A stretch of DNA of 34,457 nt from Oscillospiraceae bacterium (GCA_017541825.1 JAFXYJ010000041.1:1-34457); one strand, 5' to 3'; shown: positions 17,067-25,955, counted from the first letter of the stretch. The notes: a model not told the origin generated them from the sequence alone. Program-made: numbers and translations.

Positions 17067-17939
17067 ATGGAAGAGCTGACGCTCGCATCGCCGGCCAAAC
17101 TGAATCTGTCTCTGGACGTGCTGTCCCGCCGGAGCGACGGCTATCACGATCTGAAAATGGTGATGTGCAGCGTGGAGCTCGCCGACGAGGTGTCGGTCCG
17201 GCTGCGCGGGGACGGCGCCGTGAATGTGGAGAGCAACCTTCCGTGGCTGCCCCGTGACCGGCGGAATCTGGCGGTCAAAGCCGCGGAGGCCTTTTTCAAC
17301 GCTCAGGGCGAGCCGTTTCCCGGCGTCGATATCCGCATGGTCAAGCGTGTGCCCGTGGGGGCCGGCATGGCCGGCGGCAGCGGCAACGCGGCAGCGGTGC
17401 TCCGCGCGCTCAACACTCTCACCCGCGCCGGCATGGACGCCGAGGCGCTGCGCAGCCTCGGCCTGGAGGTCGGCTCCGACGTGCCGTACTGCATCGCGGG
17501 TGGAAACGCGTTGGCGGAGGGCAGGGGAGAGCGGCTCACGCCGCTGCCGGCCATGCCGGAATGCTCGGTCGTGATCTGCAAGCCGGCCTTTTCCGTGTCC
17601 ACGGCGGAGTTGTTCCGCCGCATCGACGGCCGTTCTCTGCGCACCCATCCGGACACCGCGGGGATGACGGATGCCATGGCGGCGGGGGATCTGCCCGCGA
17701 TCGCCCGGCGGATGTACAACGTCTTTGAGGACGTGCTGCCGCGCAACTGCGCCGAGGTGCATACGGTGCGCAGCGCGCTGCTGGACGCCGGCGCTCTGGG
17801 CGCGGTGATGACGGGCACGGGCAGCGCCGTGTTCGGCCTCTTCGAGCGGGAGGAAACGGCCCGCAAAGCGTACGAGACACTGAAAAAGAGCTACCGGGAC
17901 TGTTTTCTGACCCGGATCTGCAGCGAACCCTATTTCTGA
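17067..17939 (+). CDS. ispE: 4-diphosphocytidyl-2-C-methyl-D-erythritol kinase IspE
   Basis: This is a 290-residue GHMP kinase of the MEP isoprenoid pathway, phosphorylating the 2-hydroxyl of CDP-methylerythritol with ATP. Features are SPAKLNLSL with K11, RSDGYHDL, the GHMP phosphate loop VPVGAGMAGGSGNAAA at 95-110, and the catalytic aspartate D138 in VGSDVPYC. The late motif VMTGTGSAVFGLF matches the family. It has its own promoter and a GGAGG ribosome binding site. No convincing terminator follows it; a small hairpin lies at about 17943-17956, so some read-through into the next unit is possible. Confidence 0.95.
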   Translation: MEELTLASPAKLNLSLDVLSRRSDGYHDLKMVMCSVELADEVSVRLRGDGAVNVESNLPWLPRDRRNLAVKAAEAFFNAQGEPFPGVDIRMVKRVPVGAGMAGGSGNAAAVLRALNTLTRAGMDAEALRSLGLEVGSDVPYCIAGGNALAEGRGERLTPLPAMPECSVVICKPAFSVSTAELFRRIDGRSLRTHPDTAGMTDAMAAGDLPAIARRMYNVFEDVLPRNCAEVHTVRSALLDAGALGAVMTGTGSAVFGLFEREETARKAYETLKKSYRDCFLTRICSEPYF

Positions 17940-17956
17940 TTTATACCTGCGGTATA

Positions 17957-17985
17957 TAGACAAACCGGGAAAAATCTGTTATTAT
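17957..17985 (+). promoter_or_regulatory. Extended -10 promoter for the leader/XRE/MFS transcript
   Basis: TAGACA (17957-17962, five of six to consensus), a 17-base spacer and TATTAT (17980-17985) preceded by TG at 17977-17978, an extended -10. The transcript would begin near 17992, about 200 bases ahead of the first regulator codon, leaving a long leader. Confidence 0.65.
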
Positions 17986-18023
17986 CCTTCAAAAATGCGG
18001 TAATCACCGGAAAGGAACGAGCC

Positions 18024-18125
18024 ATGAGAATGCGTAATCGGATCGCTGCCGACGGCATCCTTGCGTCCGTTTTTCAGGACGCGGCGGCCGAACTATGTCT
18101 GAACTCATGCGAAGAAGGGATTTGA
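18024..18125 (+). CDS. Candidate 33-residue leader peptide beginning MRMRNR
   Basis: A short ORF of 33 codons lies in the leader between the promoter at 17957-17985 and the XRE gene. It has a good Shine-Dalgarno sequence AAAGGA (18011-18016) seven bases before ATG 18024 and stops at TGA 18123. The peptide begins MRMRNR and contains two cysteines near its end. The basic Arg-x-Arg pattern recalls the MRLR motif of known macrolide-arrest leader peptides, but that is only resemblance over a few residues. The stop codon lies at the base of a small hairpin (18126-18130 with 18138-18142), and the terminator-like hairpin follows. It could also be a chance ORF. Confidence 0.45.
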   Translation: MRMRNRIAADGILASVFQDAAAELCLNSCEEGI

Positions 18126-18160
18126 CGGCGTGTTTTGCGCCGATCAATGATGACATGGAT

Positions 18161-18189
18161 CCTCCTCTCGCATGAGAGGAGGTCTTTTT
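18161..18189 (+). promoter_or_regulatory. Attenuator-type hairpin covering the XRE ribosome binding site
   Basis: CCTCCTCTC (18161-18169) pairs perfectly with GAGAGGAGG (18174-18182) around a GCAT loop, followed by TCTTTTT. The right arm is also the ribosome binding site of the XRE gene that starts at 18190. The hairpin can therefore act as an intrinsic terminator and as a block to translation. The end of the leader ORF (18110-18122, GCGAAGAAGGGAT) can pair partly with the left arm, a possible antiterminator. Confidence 0.65.
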
Positions 18190-18468
18190 ATGCTCAAAAT
18201 CGATTATACGGCGCAGGGACTGCCGGGGATCGACCCGGCAGCCACCGGGCGCAATATTCAGCGGCTGCGTATCGCGGCGGGGCTGACCGTGCGTCAGATC
18301 CAGGACGTGTTCGGCTTCACCACACCGCAGGCCGTGTACAAGTGGCAGCGCGGGCTCGCGCTGCCCACGCTCGACAACGCACTGATCCTGGCGCGGCTCC
18401 TGCACGTCAGCGTGGAGGAGCTCATCGTCTGCCGCAAGGGATTTCAGGAGAAAGGAGGAGATCCGTAA
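18190..18468 (+). CDS. Small XRE-family helix-turn-helix regulator
   Basis: This is a 92-residue protein that is essentially one Cro/C1-type helix-turn-helix: NIQRLRIAAGLTVRQIQDVFGF, then the recognition helix TPQAVYKWQRG, and LPTLDNALILARLLHVSVEELI. ATG 18190 is preferred over 18172, because AGGAGG lies seven bases before it and the earlier ATG is inside the hairpin loop. The stop TAA overlaps the ATG of the MFS gene (TAATG), so the two are translationally coupled. It probably regulates its own operon; the ligand, if any, is unknown. Confidence 0.85.
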   Translation: MLKIDYTAQGLPGIDPAATGRNIQRLRIAAGLTVRQIQDVFGFTTPQAVYKWQRGLALPTLDNALILARLLHVSVEELIVCRKGFQEKGGDP

Positions 18469-19727
18469 TGGAGGATACGGTCCCGCAAAAGCCAAACCCG
18501 CTCTGGACGAGGGATTTCATCATCATCACTCTCGGCAGCGTGGTGTCCATGCTCGGCAGCACGCTCACCTGGTTCGCCATGGACCTGATGGTCCTGGATT
18601 ATACCGGCTCCACGCCGCTTTTTGCCCTGTACGGCATGGTATACATGCTGCCCAACGCGCTTGCCCCGGTGCTGGCCGGACCGTTCCTGGACCGATTCTC
18701 CCGGAAAAAAACGATCTACACCCTGGATTTCATCACCGCCGGACTGTTCGCGGCGCTGGCGCTGTTCCTTGCCGCGGGACAGTTCCGCTTCGGGATCCTC
18801 GCGGCGGCCAATTTCCTGCTGGGCGCCATCGGCGGGATCTACACCGTGGCCTATGACAGCTTTTATCCGCTGCTGATCAGCGAGGGCAATTATCAGAAAG
18901 CCTACTCGGTGGCCTCCACCCTGGAGACGCTCACGCTGGTCATGGTGCCGGTCTCCACGCTGATCTACAAGACCCTCGGCATACTGCCGCTGCTGTGGAT
19001 CAATACGGCGACCTTCCTCGCCGCGGCCGTCATGGAGACACAGATCCGCACAGGGGAACAGTATGTGGAGGACGAAGCGAAGGAGGGGAGACAGAGCGCC
19101 GGCCTGCGTCGGTTCACCGCGGATTTCCGGGAGGGGATGGTTTATCTCGCCGGAGAAAAGGGACTGCTGGCCATCGCCGTGTATTTCCTGTTTTCCAGCC
19201 TCACCGGCGGCATGACCAGCGTGGTGACGCTGCCCTACTTCCGCCGTGCCTTCCGCGACGGCGAGTACGTGTATATGCTCGTCTGGGGGATGTCCAGCCT
19301 GGCCAGAGCCGTCGGAGGGGCGGCGCACTACCGCCTTCGGCTCCCGACGGAGAAAAAATACAGCATCGCGTTCTTAGTTTACATAATGATATCCCTGCTG
19401 GAAGGCGGGTATCTGTTCTTCCCGGTGCCGTGGATGATGGGCATGATGTTCCTCTCCGGCATGCTGGGGGTCACATCCTACAATATCCGCATCGCCTCCA
19501 CGCAGAAATACGTCCCCGACGGGAAAAAGGGCCGCTTCAACGGCGTGTTCGGCACGCTGAGCACGGTGGGGATGCTCCTGGGACAGGCGCTGGCCGGCGG
19601 ACTGTCGGCGGTCCTGGGGGAGCGAACGATCGTCGTGATCGCCAATGCGCTGTGTCTGGGCGCCGCCGTCGTGTGCATCGGCGGAAACCGGCGGGAGGTC
19701 TCGGCCATTTACAACAGACAGGTATAA
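18468..19727 (+). CDS. MFS transporter, MFS_3/MefA-EntS-like exporter
   Basis: This is a 419-residue protein with about 12 predicted membrane segments. It begins with a short polar tail then FIIITLGSVVSMLGSTLTWFAMDLMVLD, and the cytoplasmic loop between helices 2 and 3 carries the MFS signature LAGPFLDRFSRKK. The layout matches the MFS_3 group that includes macrolide efflux Mef proteins and the enterobactin exporter EntS. Substrate cannot be told from sequence. AAAGGAGGAG precedes the start, which overlaps the XRE stop. The regulated leader upstream would fit an inducible drug or metabolite exporter. Confidence 0.85.
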   Translation: MEDTVPQKPNPLWTRDFIIITLGSVVSMLGSTLTWFAMDLMVLDYTGSTPLFALYGMVYMLPNALAPVLAGPFLDRFSRKKTIYTLDFITAGLFAALALFLAAGQFRFGILAAANFLLGAIGGIYTVAYDSFYPLLISEGNYQKAYSVASTLETLTLVMVPVSTLIYKTLGILPLLWINTATFLAAAVMETQIRTGEQYVEDEAKEGRQSAGLRRFTADFREGMVYLAGEKGLLAIAVYFLFSSLTGGMTSVVTLPYFRRAFRDGEYVYMLVWGMSSLARAVGGAAHYRLRLPTEKKYSIAFLVYIMISLLEGGYLFFPVPWMMGMMFLSGMLGVTSYNIRIASTQKYVPDGKKGRFNGVFGTLSTVGMLLGQALAGGLSAVLGERTIVVIANALCLGAAVVCIGGNRREVSAIYNRQV

Positions 19728-19732
19728 TTCAA

Positions 19733-19762
19733 AACCGGCGGCAGGATCACCTGCCGCCGGTT
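19733..19762. terminator. Bidirectional terminator between the MFS gene and cysS
   Basis: A perfect 13-bp stem (19733-19745 with 19750-19762) with loop ATCA, starting five bases after the MFS stop and ending 15 bases before the cysS stop. Confidence 0.85.
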
Positions 19763-19777
19763 CATATTGATCGGGCT

Positions 19778-21181
19778 TCAGGCCCGTTTCCACTTCATGC
19801 CCTGGGGCGTGTCCTCCACGATGATGCCCTGGGCGCGCAGCTCGTCACGGATGCGGTCGGACTCGGCCCAGTTTTTCGCCTTGCGCGCGGCTTTCCGTGC
19901 CTCGAACAGCGCCTGCTGGTCCTCGGTGAGCTCATCCTTACGCTCGATGAACGGGATGCCCAGCACATCGGAGAGCTCCAGATAGATCGCCCGGCATGCC
20001 TCGGCGAGCGCCTTCGTGGGAGCGGCGTTGGGGTTCACCGCGGCGTTGATCTCCCGCACCAGCTCGAAGATCACGCTCACCGCGTCGGCGGTGTTGAAGT
20101 CGTCGTCCATGGCTGCGCAGAACCGCTCGCGGTAAACGCCGAGGGAGTCGGCGAAGGCGGCCTCCGTTTCGGTCATGGGTCCCTCCGCGCCGTTGACGGC
20201 GAAAAAGTCGAGATTGTCCTTCGCGTTGCTCAGCCGTTCCAGCGCGGCTTTTGCCTGCATCAGGATCTCGCCGGAGTAGTTGAGCGGGGAGCGGTAATGG
20301 CTCATGAGCATGAACATGCGGATGCAGTCGTAGCCGTAAGCCTCCGCGGCCTCCCGGACGGTGAAGAAATTGCCCAGAGACTTGGACATCTTTCTGTTGT
20401 CCACATTGATGAAGCCGTTGTGGACCCAGTAGTTGACGAACTTGGCGTCGTTGGCGGCCTCGGACTGGGCGATCTCGTTCTCGTGATGCGGGAAGATCAG
20501 GTCGCTGCCGCCGCAGTGGATGTCCATGGTCTTGCCCAGATACCGGTTGGACATGGCCGAGCACTCGATGTGCCAGCCGGGACGGCCCTTGCCCCAGGGA
20601 GAGTTCCAGCTCGGCTCGCCGGGCTTGGCGGCCTTCCACAGAGCGAAGTCCAGCGGATCCTCCTTGACGTCGTTGACGTCCACCCGGGCGCCGGAGCGCA
20701 ACTCCTCGATAGGCTGATGGGAGAGCTTGCCGTAATCCTTGAACTTCAGTGTGCGGTAGTAGACGTCGCCGTTGACCTCGTAGGCATATCCCTTCTCGAT
20801 CAGCGTCTTGACGAGCTTGATGATCTGCCCGATGTTCTCGGTGGCCTTGGGGTGCACGGTGGCCGGGCGCACGCCCAGGGCGGTGACGTCCTTCCAGTAT
20901 TCGGCGATGTATTTCTCCGCCACGGCGGAGGGCTCGATCCCTTCCTCGTTGGCGCGGTTGATGATCTTGTCATCCACGTCGGTGAAGTTCTGCACGAACG
21001 TTACCTCATAGCCCCGGTACTCCAAATACCGGCGCAGCACGTCGAACATGATGATGGGGCGGGCATTGCCCACATGGATGTAGTTGTACACGGTGGGCCC
21101 GCAGGCGTACATCTTCACCTTGCCCGGTTCTATGGGGACGAACTCCTCCAGCCGCATCGTCAAATCGTTGTAGATCTGCAT
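19778..21181 (-). CDS. cysS: Cysteinyl-tRNA synthetase
   Basis: This is a 467-residue class I synthetase that charges tRNA-Cys with cysteine. It has the zinc/cysteine site starting at C27 in MYACGPTVYN, the HIGH-equivalent YIHVGNARP, further zinc ligands in HIECSAM and DLIFPHHENE, and the KMSKS motif in NRKMSKSLGNFF. The C-terminal anticodon-binding part ends with IVEDTPQGMKWKR. ATG 21181 is chosen because GGAGG lies nine bases upstream; the frame extends to 21205 without ribosome binding site support. It is the last gene of the long minus-strand run from 29519. Confidence 0.97.
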   Translation of the reverse strand: MQIYNDLTMRLEEFVPIEPGKVKMYACGPTVYNYIHVGNARPIIMFDVLRRYLEYRGYEVTFVQNFTDVDDKIINRANEEGIEPSAVAEKYIAEYWKDVTALGVRPATVHPKATENIGQIIKLVKTLIEKGYAYEVNGDVYYRTLKFKDYGKLSHQPIEELRSGARVDVNDVKEDPLDFALWKAAKPGEPSWNSPWGKGRPGWHIECSAMSNRYLGKTMDIHCGGSDLIFPHHENEIAQSEAANDAKFVNYWVHNGFINVDNRKMSKSLGNFFTVREAAEAYGYDCIRMFMLMSHYRSPLNYSGEILMQAKAALERLSNAKDNLDFFAVNGAEGPMTETEAAFADSLGVYRERFCAAMDDDFNTADAVSVIFELVREINAAVNPNAAPTKALAEACRAIYLELSDVLGIPFIERKDELTEDQQALFEARKAARKAKNWAESDRIRDELRAQGIIVEDTPQGMKWKRA

Positions 21182-21201
21182 AGTCGTTTCCTCCGTAATG
21201 G

Positions 21202-22530
21202 TCATTCGATCCGCTCGCCGACGAGATCGCCCTCGTCGACGGAGACAACGCGCACTTTGATCATTTCACCCGGCTGCGCGCTGCCGGAGACGATCACCCG
21301 TCCGTCGATGTCGGGAGAGTCGTAGGGACTGCGGCCCCAGGCCGTGCCGTCGGGCTCAAAGCCCATGACGAGCACCTCGAGCTCGGCGCCGAGGAGAGAG
21401 GCGGCGAATTCGTCCATGATCTCCGCCTGGATCTCCATGCACAGCCCGGCCCGGCGCTGCGCCTCTTCGGCGGTACATCGGTCGGGCATTGCCGCGGCGG
21501 GAGTTCCCTCCTCGGGGGAGTAGGGGAACACGCCGGCCCGTTCGATCTTCGCCTCCCGCAGGAACGTACACAGCTCTTCGAATTCGGCCTCGCCCTCGCC
21601 GGGCAGGCCGGTGATCAGGCTCGTGCGCAGGACCAGCCCGGGGATCCGATCGCGGAGCTTCTGAAAGAGCGCGCGGATCTGTGCGCCTGTGCTTCGCCGG
21701 TTCATCCGGCGCAGGATCGTGTCGTTGATGTGCTGGATGGGGATGTCGAGATATTTGACGATCTTCGGCTCCGCGGCGATCACATCGATCAGCTTGTCGT
21801 CGATCTCCTCGGGGTACAGGTAATGGAGCCGGATCCAGCGGAAATCAAGTTTACATAATTCTTGCAGCAGCTCCGCCAGACAGCGCTTTTTATAGAGATC
21901 CGTGCCGTAGCGCGTGATATCCTGGGCGACGATGATGAGCTCCTTGACGCCGGAGGCGGCAAGGACCTCGGCCTCCCGGAGTATGCTCTCCCGCGTGCGG
22001 CTGCGGTAGCGGCCGCGGATGGAGGGGATGACGCAGTAGGCGCAGCGGTTGTCGCAGCCCTCGGCGATGCGCAGATACGCCCAGTCCGGGCCGGTGGAGA
22101 CGACGCGGGGCATGTCCCGCAGCGGGGCGCTGATGCTGCCGCAGACCGTGGGCCGGCCCCCGGCAAGCACGCTTTCCACGACGCTCACGACGTCACTGTA
22201 GCTGCCGGTGCCGAGGATGCCGTCCACCTCGGGGAGCTCGCTGCGGATCTCGGCGCTGTAGCGCTGGGCCAGACATCCGGCGGCGATGATCTTGAGCGAC
22301 GGGTTCGTTTCACGCAACGCGGCGACCTCGAGGATGCGCTCGATGGCCTCGCTCTTGGCGCTCTCGATAAAGGCGCAGGTGTTGACGATCACCGCGTCGG
22401 CTTCCGCGGGATCGTCGGTGAAGGTATATCCGGCTTCGCTCAGCAGGGCGGCCATTTCCTCGCTGTTCACAAGGTTTTTCGGGCAGCCCAGAGAAATCAG
22501 AGCCAGCGTCTGTGTTCGGGCTTGGTTCAT
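21202..22530 (-). CDS. rimO: Ribosomal protein S12 methylthiotransferase RimO
   Basis: This is a 442-residue radical SAM enzyme that adds a methylthio group to an aspartate of ribosomal protein S12. The N-terminal UPF0004 domain starts ISLGCPKNLVNSE, with cysteines also in VNTCAF and AAGCLAQ that hold the second iron-sulfur cluster. The radical SAM motif CDNRCAYC follows in RIAEGCDNRCAYCVIPSIRGRYRSR. A C-terminal TRAM domain closes the protein. The NLVNSE signature separates RimO from MiaB. Its start overlaps the recX stop as ATGA. Confidence 0.95.
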   Translation of the reverse strand: MNQARTQTLALISLGCPKNLVNSEEMAALLSEAGYTFTDDPAEADAVIVNTCAFIESAKSEAIERILEVAALRETNPSLKIIAAGCLAQRYSAEIRSELPEVDGILGTGSYSDVVSVVESVLAGGRPTVCGSISAPLRDMPRVVSTGPDWAYLRIAEGCDNRCAYCVIPSIRGRYRSRTRESILREAEVLAASGVKELIIVAQDITRYGTDLYKKRCLAELLQELCKLDFRWIRLHYLYPEEIDDKLIDVIAAEPKIVKYLDIPIQHINDTILRRMNRRSTGAQIRALFQKLRDRIPGLVLRTSLITGLPGEGEAEFEELCTFLREAKIERAGVFPYSPEEGTPAAAMPDRCTAEEAQRRAGLCMEIQAEIMDEFAASLLGAELEVLVMGFEPDGTAWGRSPYDSPDIDGRVIVSGSAQPGEMIKVRVVSVDEGDLVGERIE

Positions 22531-22979
22531 TCCGTGTCCTCGATTTCGGCTTTGCAGCGTTCTATGGCGGCGCGAACCTCCTCCCGGGAATAGCCCCGGC
22601 GGAGGAGGTAGTTTTGCGCACGCTGTATATCCTCCGGGGCACTGCGGCCGCGGAGCCGGGCTTTCAGCAGCCGGGATACGGTCTCGTCCGGCTCGGGCAG
22701 CTCCTCCATGGCCTCGTCCCAGAGCTCCCGGGAGATACCGCGGCGGTAGAGCTCCTCCCGGACGCGGCGCTCGCCGTAGCCTTTGGCGGCGTAGTGGCGG
22801 GCCACCAGTGCGGCGTAGCGGCTGTCGTCCACCACGCCCAGCTCACACAGCCAGTCGGCCACCTCTCCGGCCTCTGCCTCGGTCGCGCCCTTCTCCGTCA
22901 GCTTGTCGATGAGCATCTTACGGGAGTAGTCGCGCTTTTCCAGCAGGGACAGCGCCCGCTTCCTGGCCTCGTCGTTCAT
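22527..22979 (-). CDS. recX: RecX regulatory protein
   Basis: This is a 150-residue helical protein made of three-helix repeats typical of RecX: RKRALSLLEKRDYSRKMLIDKL, then WLCELGVVDDSRYAALVARHY, then GYGERRVREELYRRGIS. RecX binds RecA filaments and limits recombinase activity. The start shares a base with the recA stop (TGATG), so it is translationally coupled to recA, as in many bacteria, giving stoichiometric control. The stop overlaps rimO. Confidence 0.9.
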   Translation of the reverse strand: MNDEARKRALSLLEKRDYSRKMLIDKLTEKGATEAEAGEVADWLCELGVVDDSRYAALVARHYAAKGYGERRVREELYRRGISRELWDEAMEELPEPDETVSRLLKARLRGRSAPEDIQRAQNYLLRRGYSREEVRAAIERCKAEIEDTE

Positions 22980-24076
22980 CAGCCGTCGAAGTCGTCGGCG
23001 GAGATATCGATGGCGCGGCCCGCGGCGATGGCGGCCTTCCGGGCCTGGGGGGACATGAGCTTGTGGGCGTTGGCGCGGACCTCGGCCTCGATCTGGTCGG
23101 CGACGGCGGGGTTGGAGAGCAGGTATTCCTTGACGCTCTCGCGGCCCTGGATGCGCTCGCCGTTGACGGTGAACCAGGCGCCGGCCTTGTCGATGATCTC
23201 CAGCTTGGTGCCCAGATCGATGATCTCGCCCACCTTGGAGATGCCCTCGCCGTAGATGATATCGAACTCGGCCTCCTTGAAGGGAGGAGCCACCTTGTTC
23301 TTGATGACCTTGGCGCGGGTGCGGTTGCCGATCATTTCCGAGCCGTTCTTGAGCGTCTCGATGCGGCGCATGTCGATGCGGACACTGGAGAAGTACTTGA
23401 GCGCGCGGCCGCCGGGGGTGGTCTCGGGGGTGCCGGACATGACGCCGATCTTCTCACGCAGCTGGTTGATGAAGATGACGACGGTGTTGGTCTTGGAGAT
23501 GGCGCCGGCCAGCTTGCGCAGGGCCTGGGACATCAGCCGGGCCACGACGCCCACGCTGCTCTCGCCCATCTCGCCCTCGAGCTCGCTGCGGGGCAGCAGC
23601 GCGGCCACGGAGTCCACGACCACCACGTCCACGGCGCCGGAACGCACCAGCGCTTCGGTGATGTCCAGCGCCTGCTCTCCGGTGTCCGGCTGAGAGATCA
23701 GCAGGTTGTCGATATCCACACCCAGCGCCCGGGCATAGGCGGGCTCCAGCGCGTGCTCCACGTCGATATAGGCCGCCTCACCGCCCATTTTCTGGGCGCT
23801 GGCCACCACGTGCAGCGCCAGTGTGGTCTTGCCGCAGGATTCGGGGCCGTAGATCTCGATGATGCGGCCGCGGGGCACGCCGCCGATCCCCAGCGCCAGA
23901 TCCAGCGAAAGGGAGCCGGTGGGGATGGCCTCCACGTTGACGGCGATATCGTCGCCCAGACGCATGATGGCGCCCTTGCCGTAGTTTTTCTCGATCTGCG
24001 CCAGAGCCGTCTCCAGCGCCTTTTTCTTATCGCCGGCCACGGCGGGAGCCGCAGAGGGTTTCTTTTTCTCAGCCAT
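22979..24076 (-). CDS. recA: Recombinase RecA
   Basis: This is a 365-residue protein for DNA strand exchange and SOS co-protease activity. It contains [19 protein letters not shown], the P-loop GPESCGKTT at 77-85 (cysteine where most RecAs have serine), the Walker B region [14 protein letters not shown], the L2 region [31 protein letters not shown] and the [15 protein letters not shown] segment. ATG 24076 is used because GAGG is eight bases upstream; an ATG six bases earlier is too close. No SOS operator was identified in the 23 bases upstream, so expression may come from promoters far upstream in the run or within prmC. Confidence 0.97.
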   Translation of the reverse strand: MAEKKKPSAAPAVAGDKKKALETALAQIEKNYGKGAIMRLGDDIAVNVEAIPTGSLSLDLALGIGGVPRGRIIEIYGPESCGKTTLALHVVASAQKMGGEAAYIDVEHALEPAYARALGVDIDNLLISQPDTGEQALDITEALVRSGAVDVVVVDSVAALLPRSELEGEMGESSVGVVARLMSQALRKLAGAISKTNTVVIFINQLREKIGVMSGTPETTPGGRALKYFSSVRIDMRRIETLKNGSEMIGNRTRAKVIKNKVAPPFKEAEFDIIYGEGISKVGEIIDLGTKLEIIDKAGAWFTVNGERIQGRESVKEYLLSNPAVADQIEAEVRANAHKLMSPQARKAAIAAGRAIDISADDFDG

Positions 24077-24099
24077 TTCCATTTCCTCGCTTTTTCAGT

Positions 24100-24966
24100 T
24101 TATTCTTCTTTCTTTTTGCGCCCGTAGACCACCCGCTCGACGCCGATGGTGTCCAGAGCGCTGCCCAGAGAGCCGAAGCCGGCCTCGATAAGCAGCTGCC
24201 GTACAGGCTGCGCCTGTCCCTCGCCAACTTCAAATATAAGGATACCGTCGTCCTTTAAAACGGACTTCCAGTGCTCCAGCACGGCCCGGTAGAAGGTCAG
24301 GCCGTCCTCGCCGCCGTCCAGTGCCAGGATGGGCTCGTAGTCCCGTACGGACCGATCGAGCGTTTCCAGCTCGGCAGCGGGGATATAGGGGGGATTGCAG
24401 GCGATCATGTCAAAGCCGCTCATACGCAGCGGCGGGGGAGAGAGCGCGTCGGCGTCCATGCACACGCAGCGGTTGCCCAGACGGTGGAGCGCCACGTTCT
24501 TCCGCGCCACGGACAGCGCCTCCGGGCTGATGTCGGCCAGATAGACCCGGGCATTGGGGAGCTCATGGGCCAGCGCGGCGCCGATACAGCCGCTGCCGCA
24601 GCACAGATCGAGGATCCGCGGCTCGGGCACGCCGCGCAGCAGGCCGAGGGCCGTGAACACAAGGGCCTCGGTATCGATGCGCGGGATCAGGACCGAGGGG
24701 TTGACAAGGATCTTCATCCCGTAGAAATCCCAGGATCCGGCGATATAGGCCAGAGGCTCACCGCTGATCCGGCGGCGCAGCAGGTCAGCGGCAAGCTGCT
24801 CGGTCTCGTCATTGGCATAGAGGTAAAACCGGGCGATCAGCTCCGCGTCGGAATAGCCTGCCGCTTGGGAGAGCAGCCGCCGCGCCTCGAGGGCAAAGTC
24901 CTCCACACCGGCGTCCCTGAGCTGCCGCCGCATGTCGAGATAGAGTTCGTTGTATGTCCGGGCCAT
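24100..24966 (-). CDS. prmC: Release factor glutamine methyltransferase PrmC
   Basis: This is a 288-residue protein that methylates the glutamine of the GGQ motif in release factors RF1 and RF2. It has an N-terminal helical domain, a SAM-binding motif DLCCGSGCIGAA at 120-131 and the catalytic NPPY motif at 191-194 (ACNPPYIP). It sits 13 bases after the DUF1385 gene, a pairing common in Clostridia, but the release factor gene prfA that often follows is absent and recA comes instead. Confidence 0.95.
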   Translation of the reverse strand: MARTYNELYLDMRRQLRDAGVEDFALEARRLLSQAAGYSDAELIARFYLYANDETEQLAADLLRRRISGEPLAYIAGSWDFYGMKILVNPSVLIPRIDTEALVFTALGLLRGVPEPRILDLCCGSGCIGAALAHELPNARVYLADISPEALSVARKNVALHRLGNRCVCMDADALSPPPLRMSGFDMIACNPPYIPAAELETLDRSVRDYEPILALDGGEDGLTFYRAVLEHWKSVLKDDGILIFEVGEGQAQPVRQLLIEAGFGSLGSALDTIGVERVVYGRKKKEE

Positions 24967-24979
24967 GGGTCCAGCCCCC

Positions 24980-25933
24980 TTACCAGATATCGGTCCCTTT
25001 CTCCTGCGGCAGGACCAGCTTCAGCGCCTCGATCGCCACCTCCAGCATGGAGTCGTCCGGTTCGGCCGTCGTCAGATGCTGCAGAGCCTTTCCGGGGGCG
25101 GAGACGGCGGCGGTAAAGGGGTTGTCGTGCCGCCCGGCCCATTTGATGATCTCATAGCTGATCGAAACCACCGCCGGCAGCAGCAGCAGATGGAGCCCCA
25201 TGCGCGCGAGCGTGCCCTCGACACGGATCAGCGAGAAGATGAGGATGCTGATGAAAATGACAATGAAGAGAAAGCTCGTGCCGCAGCGGGGATGGAATCT
25301 CGACTGTTTCCGGGCGTTTTCCACGGTCAGCGGCAGCCCGGCCTCGTAGCAGAAGATGGTCTTGTGCTCGGCGCCGTGGTACATCCACACGCGTTTCATG
25401 TCCGGCATCGTGTTGACCAGACGCAGATAGCCGAGGAAGATCGCCAGACGCAGCACACCCTCACACAGACCGCGCCAGGCGCCCAGCGGCACGAGACGAT
25501 TGAGCAGTCCCGCCAAGAATGTCGGCAGCAGGGCAAAAAGCCCCACCGACAGCAGGATGCCAAGCCCCACGGCCACGGTGATGACGAGCTTTTCCGCCGT
25601 CTTGTCGGAAAAATGCCGATTGATCCACTCCTCGAACTTATCCGGCTCGCCCTGGGCGTCCTCCGGCTGCTGCTCGGCGGACCAGGTCAGGGCCTGCACG
25701 CCCTTGACCATCGAGTCGAGGAAATTCACCACGCCCCGGATCAGCGGCCAGCCCAGCCAGGGATGCTTTTCCTTTATCAGCCGGAGCTCCTCGATCTTCG
25801 TGACGAGCTCGCCGTCCGGCCTGCGGCATACGACGGCCTGCTTCTGCGGGCCGCGCATCAGTATTCCTTCGATCAGCGCCTGTCCGCCGATGCTCGTGCG
25901 AAAGGCGCCGCTCCGGTTTTCATGTTTTCCCAT
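24980..25933 (-). CDS. DUF1385 membrane protein
   Basis: This is a 317-residue protein of the DUF1385 family. It opens with SIGGQALIEGILMRGP, a family hallmark, and contains WLGWPLIRGVVNFLDSM, several membrane segments (about 118-160, 180-200 and 232-270) and the conserved metal-like stretch VWMYHGAEHKTIFCYE followed by SRFHPRCGTSFLF. The conserved histidines, cysteines and glutamate suggest a membrane metal site, but the function is not established. It is located between a histidine kinase and prmC; the DUF1385-prmC neighbourhood is typical of Firmicutes. Confidence 0.88.
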   Translation of the reverse strand: MGKHENRSGAFRTSIGGQALIEGILMRGPQKQAVVCRRPDGELVTKIEELRLIKEKHPWLGWPLIRGVVNFLDSMVKGVQALTWSAEQQPEDAQGEPDKFEEWINRHFSDKTAEKLVITVAVGLGILLSVGLFALLPTFLAGLLNRLVPLGAWRGLCEGVLRLAIFLGYLRLVNTMPDMKRVWMYHGAEHKTIFCYEAGLPLTVENARKQSRFHPRCGTSFLFIVIFISILIFSLIRVEGTLARMGLHLLLLPAVVSISYEIIKWAGRHDNPFTAAVSAPGKALQHLTTAEPDDSMLEVAIEALKLVLPQEKGTDIW

Positions 25934-25955
25934 ATGATCGTCCTGTTTGAAGTGA

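Noticed and set aside
18995-21325. A 776-codon open frame on the plus strand
   Set aside because: It is antisense to cysS and overlaps the MFS gene in another frame; both real genes have full family motifs, and the frame has low-complexity composition typical of a shadow.
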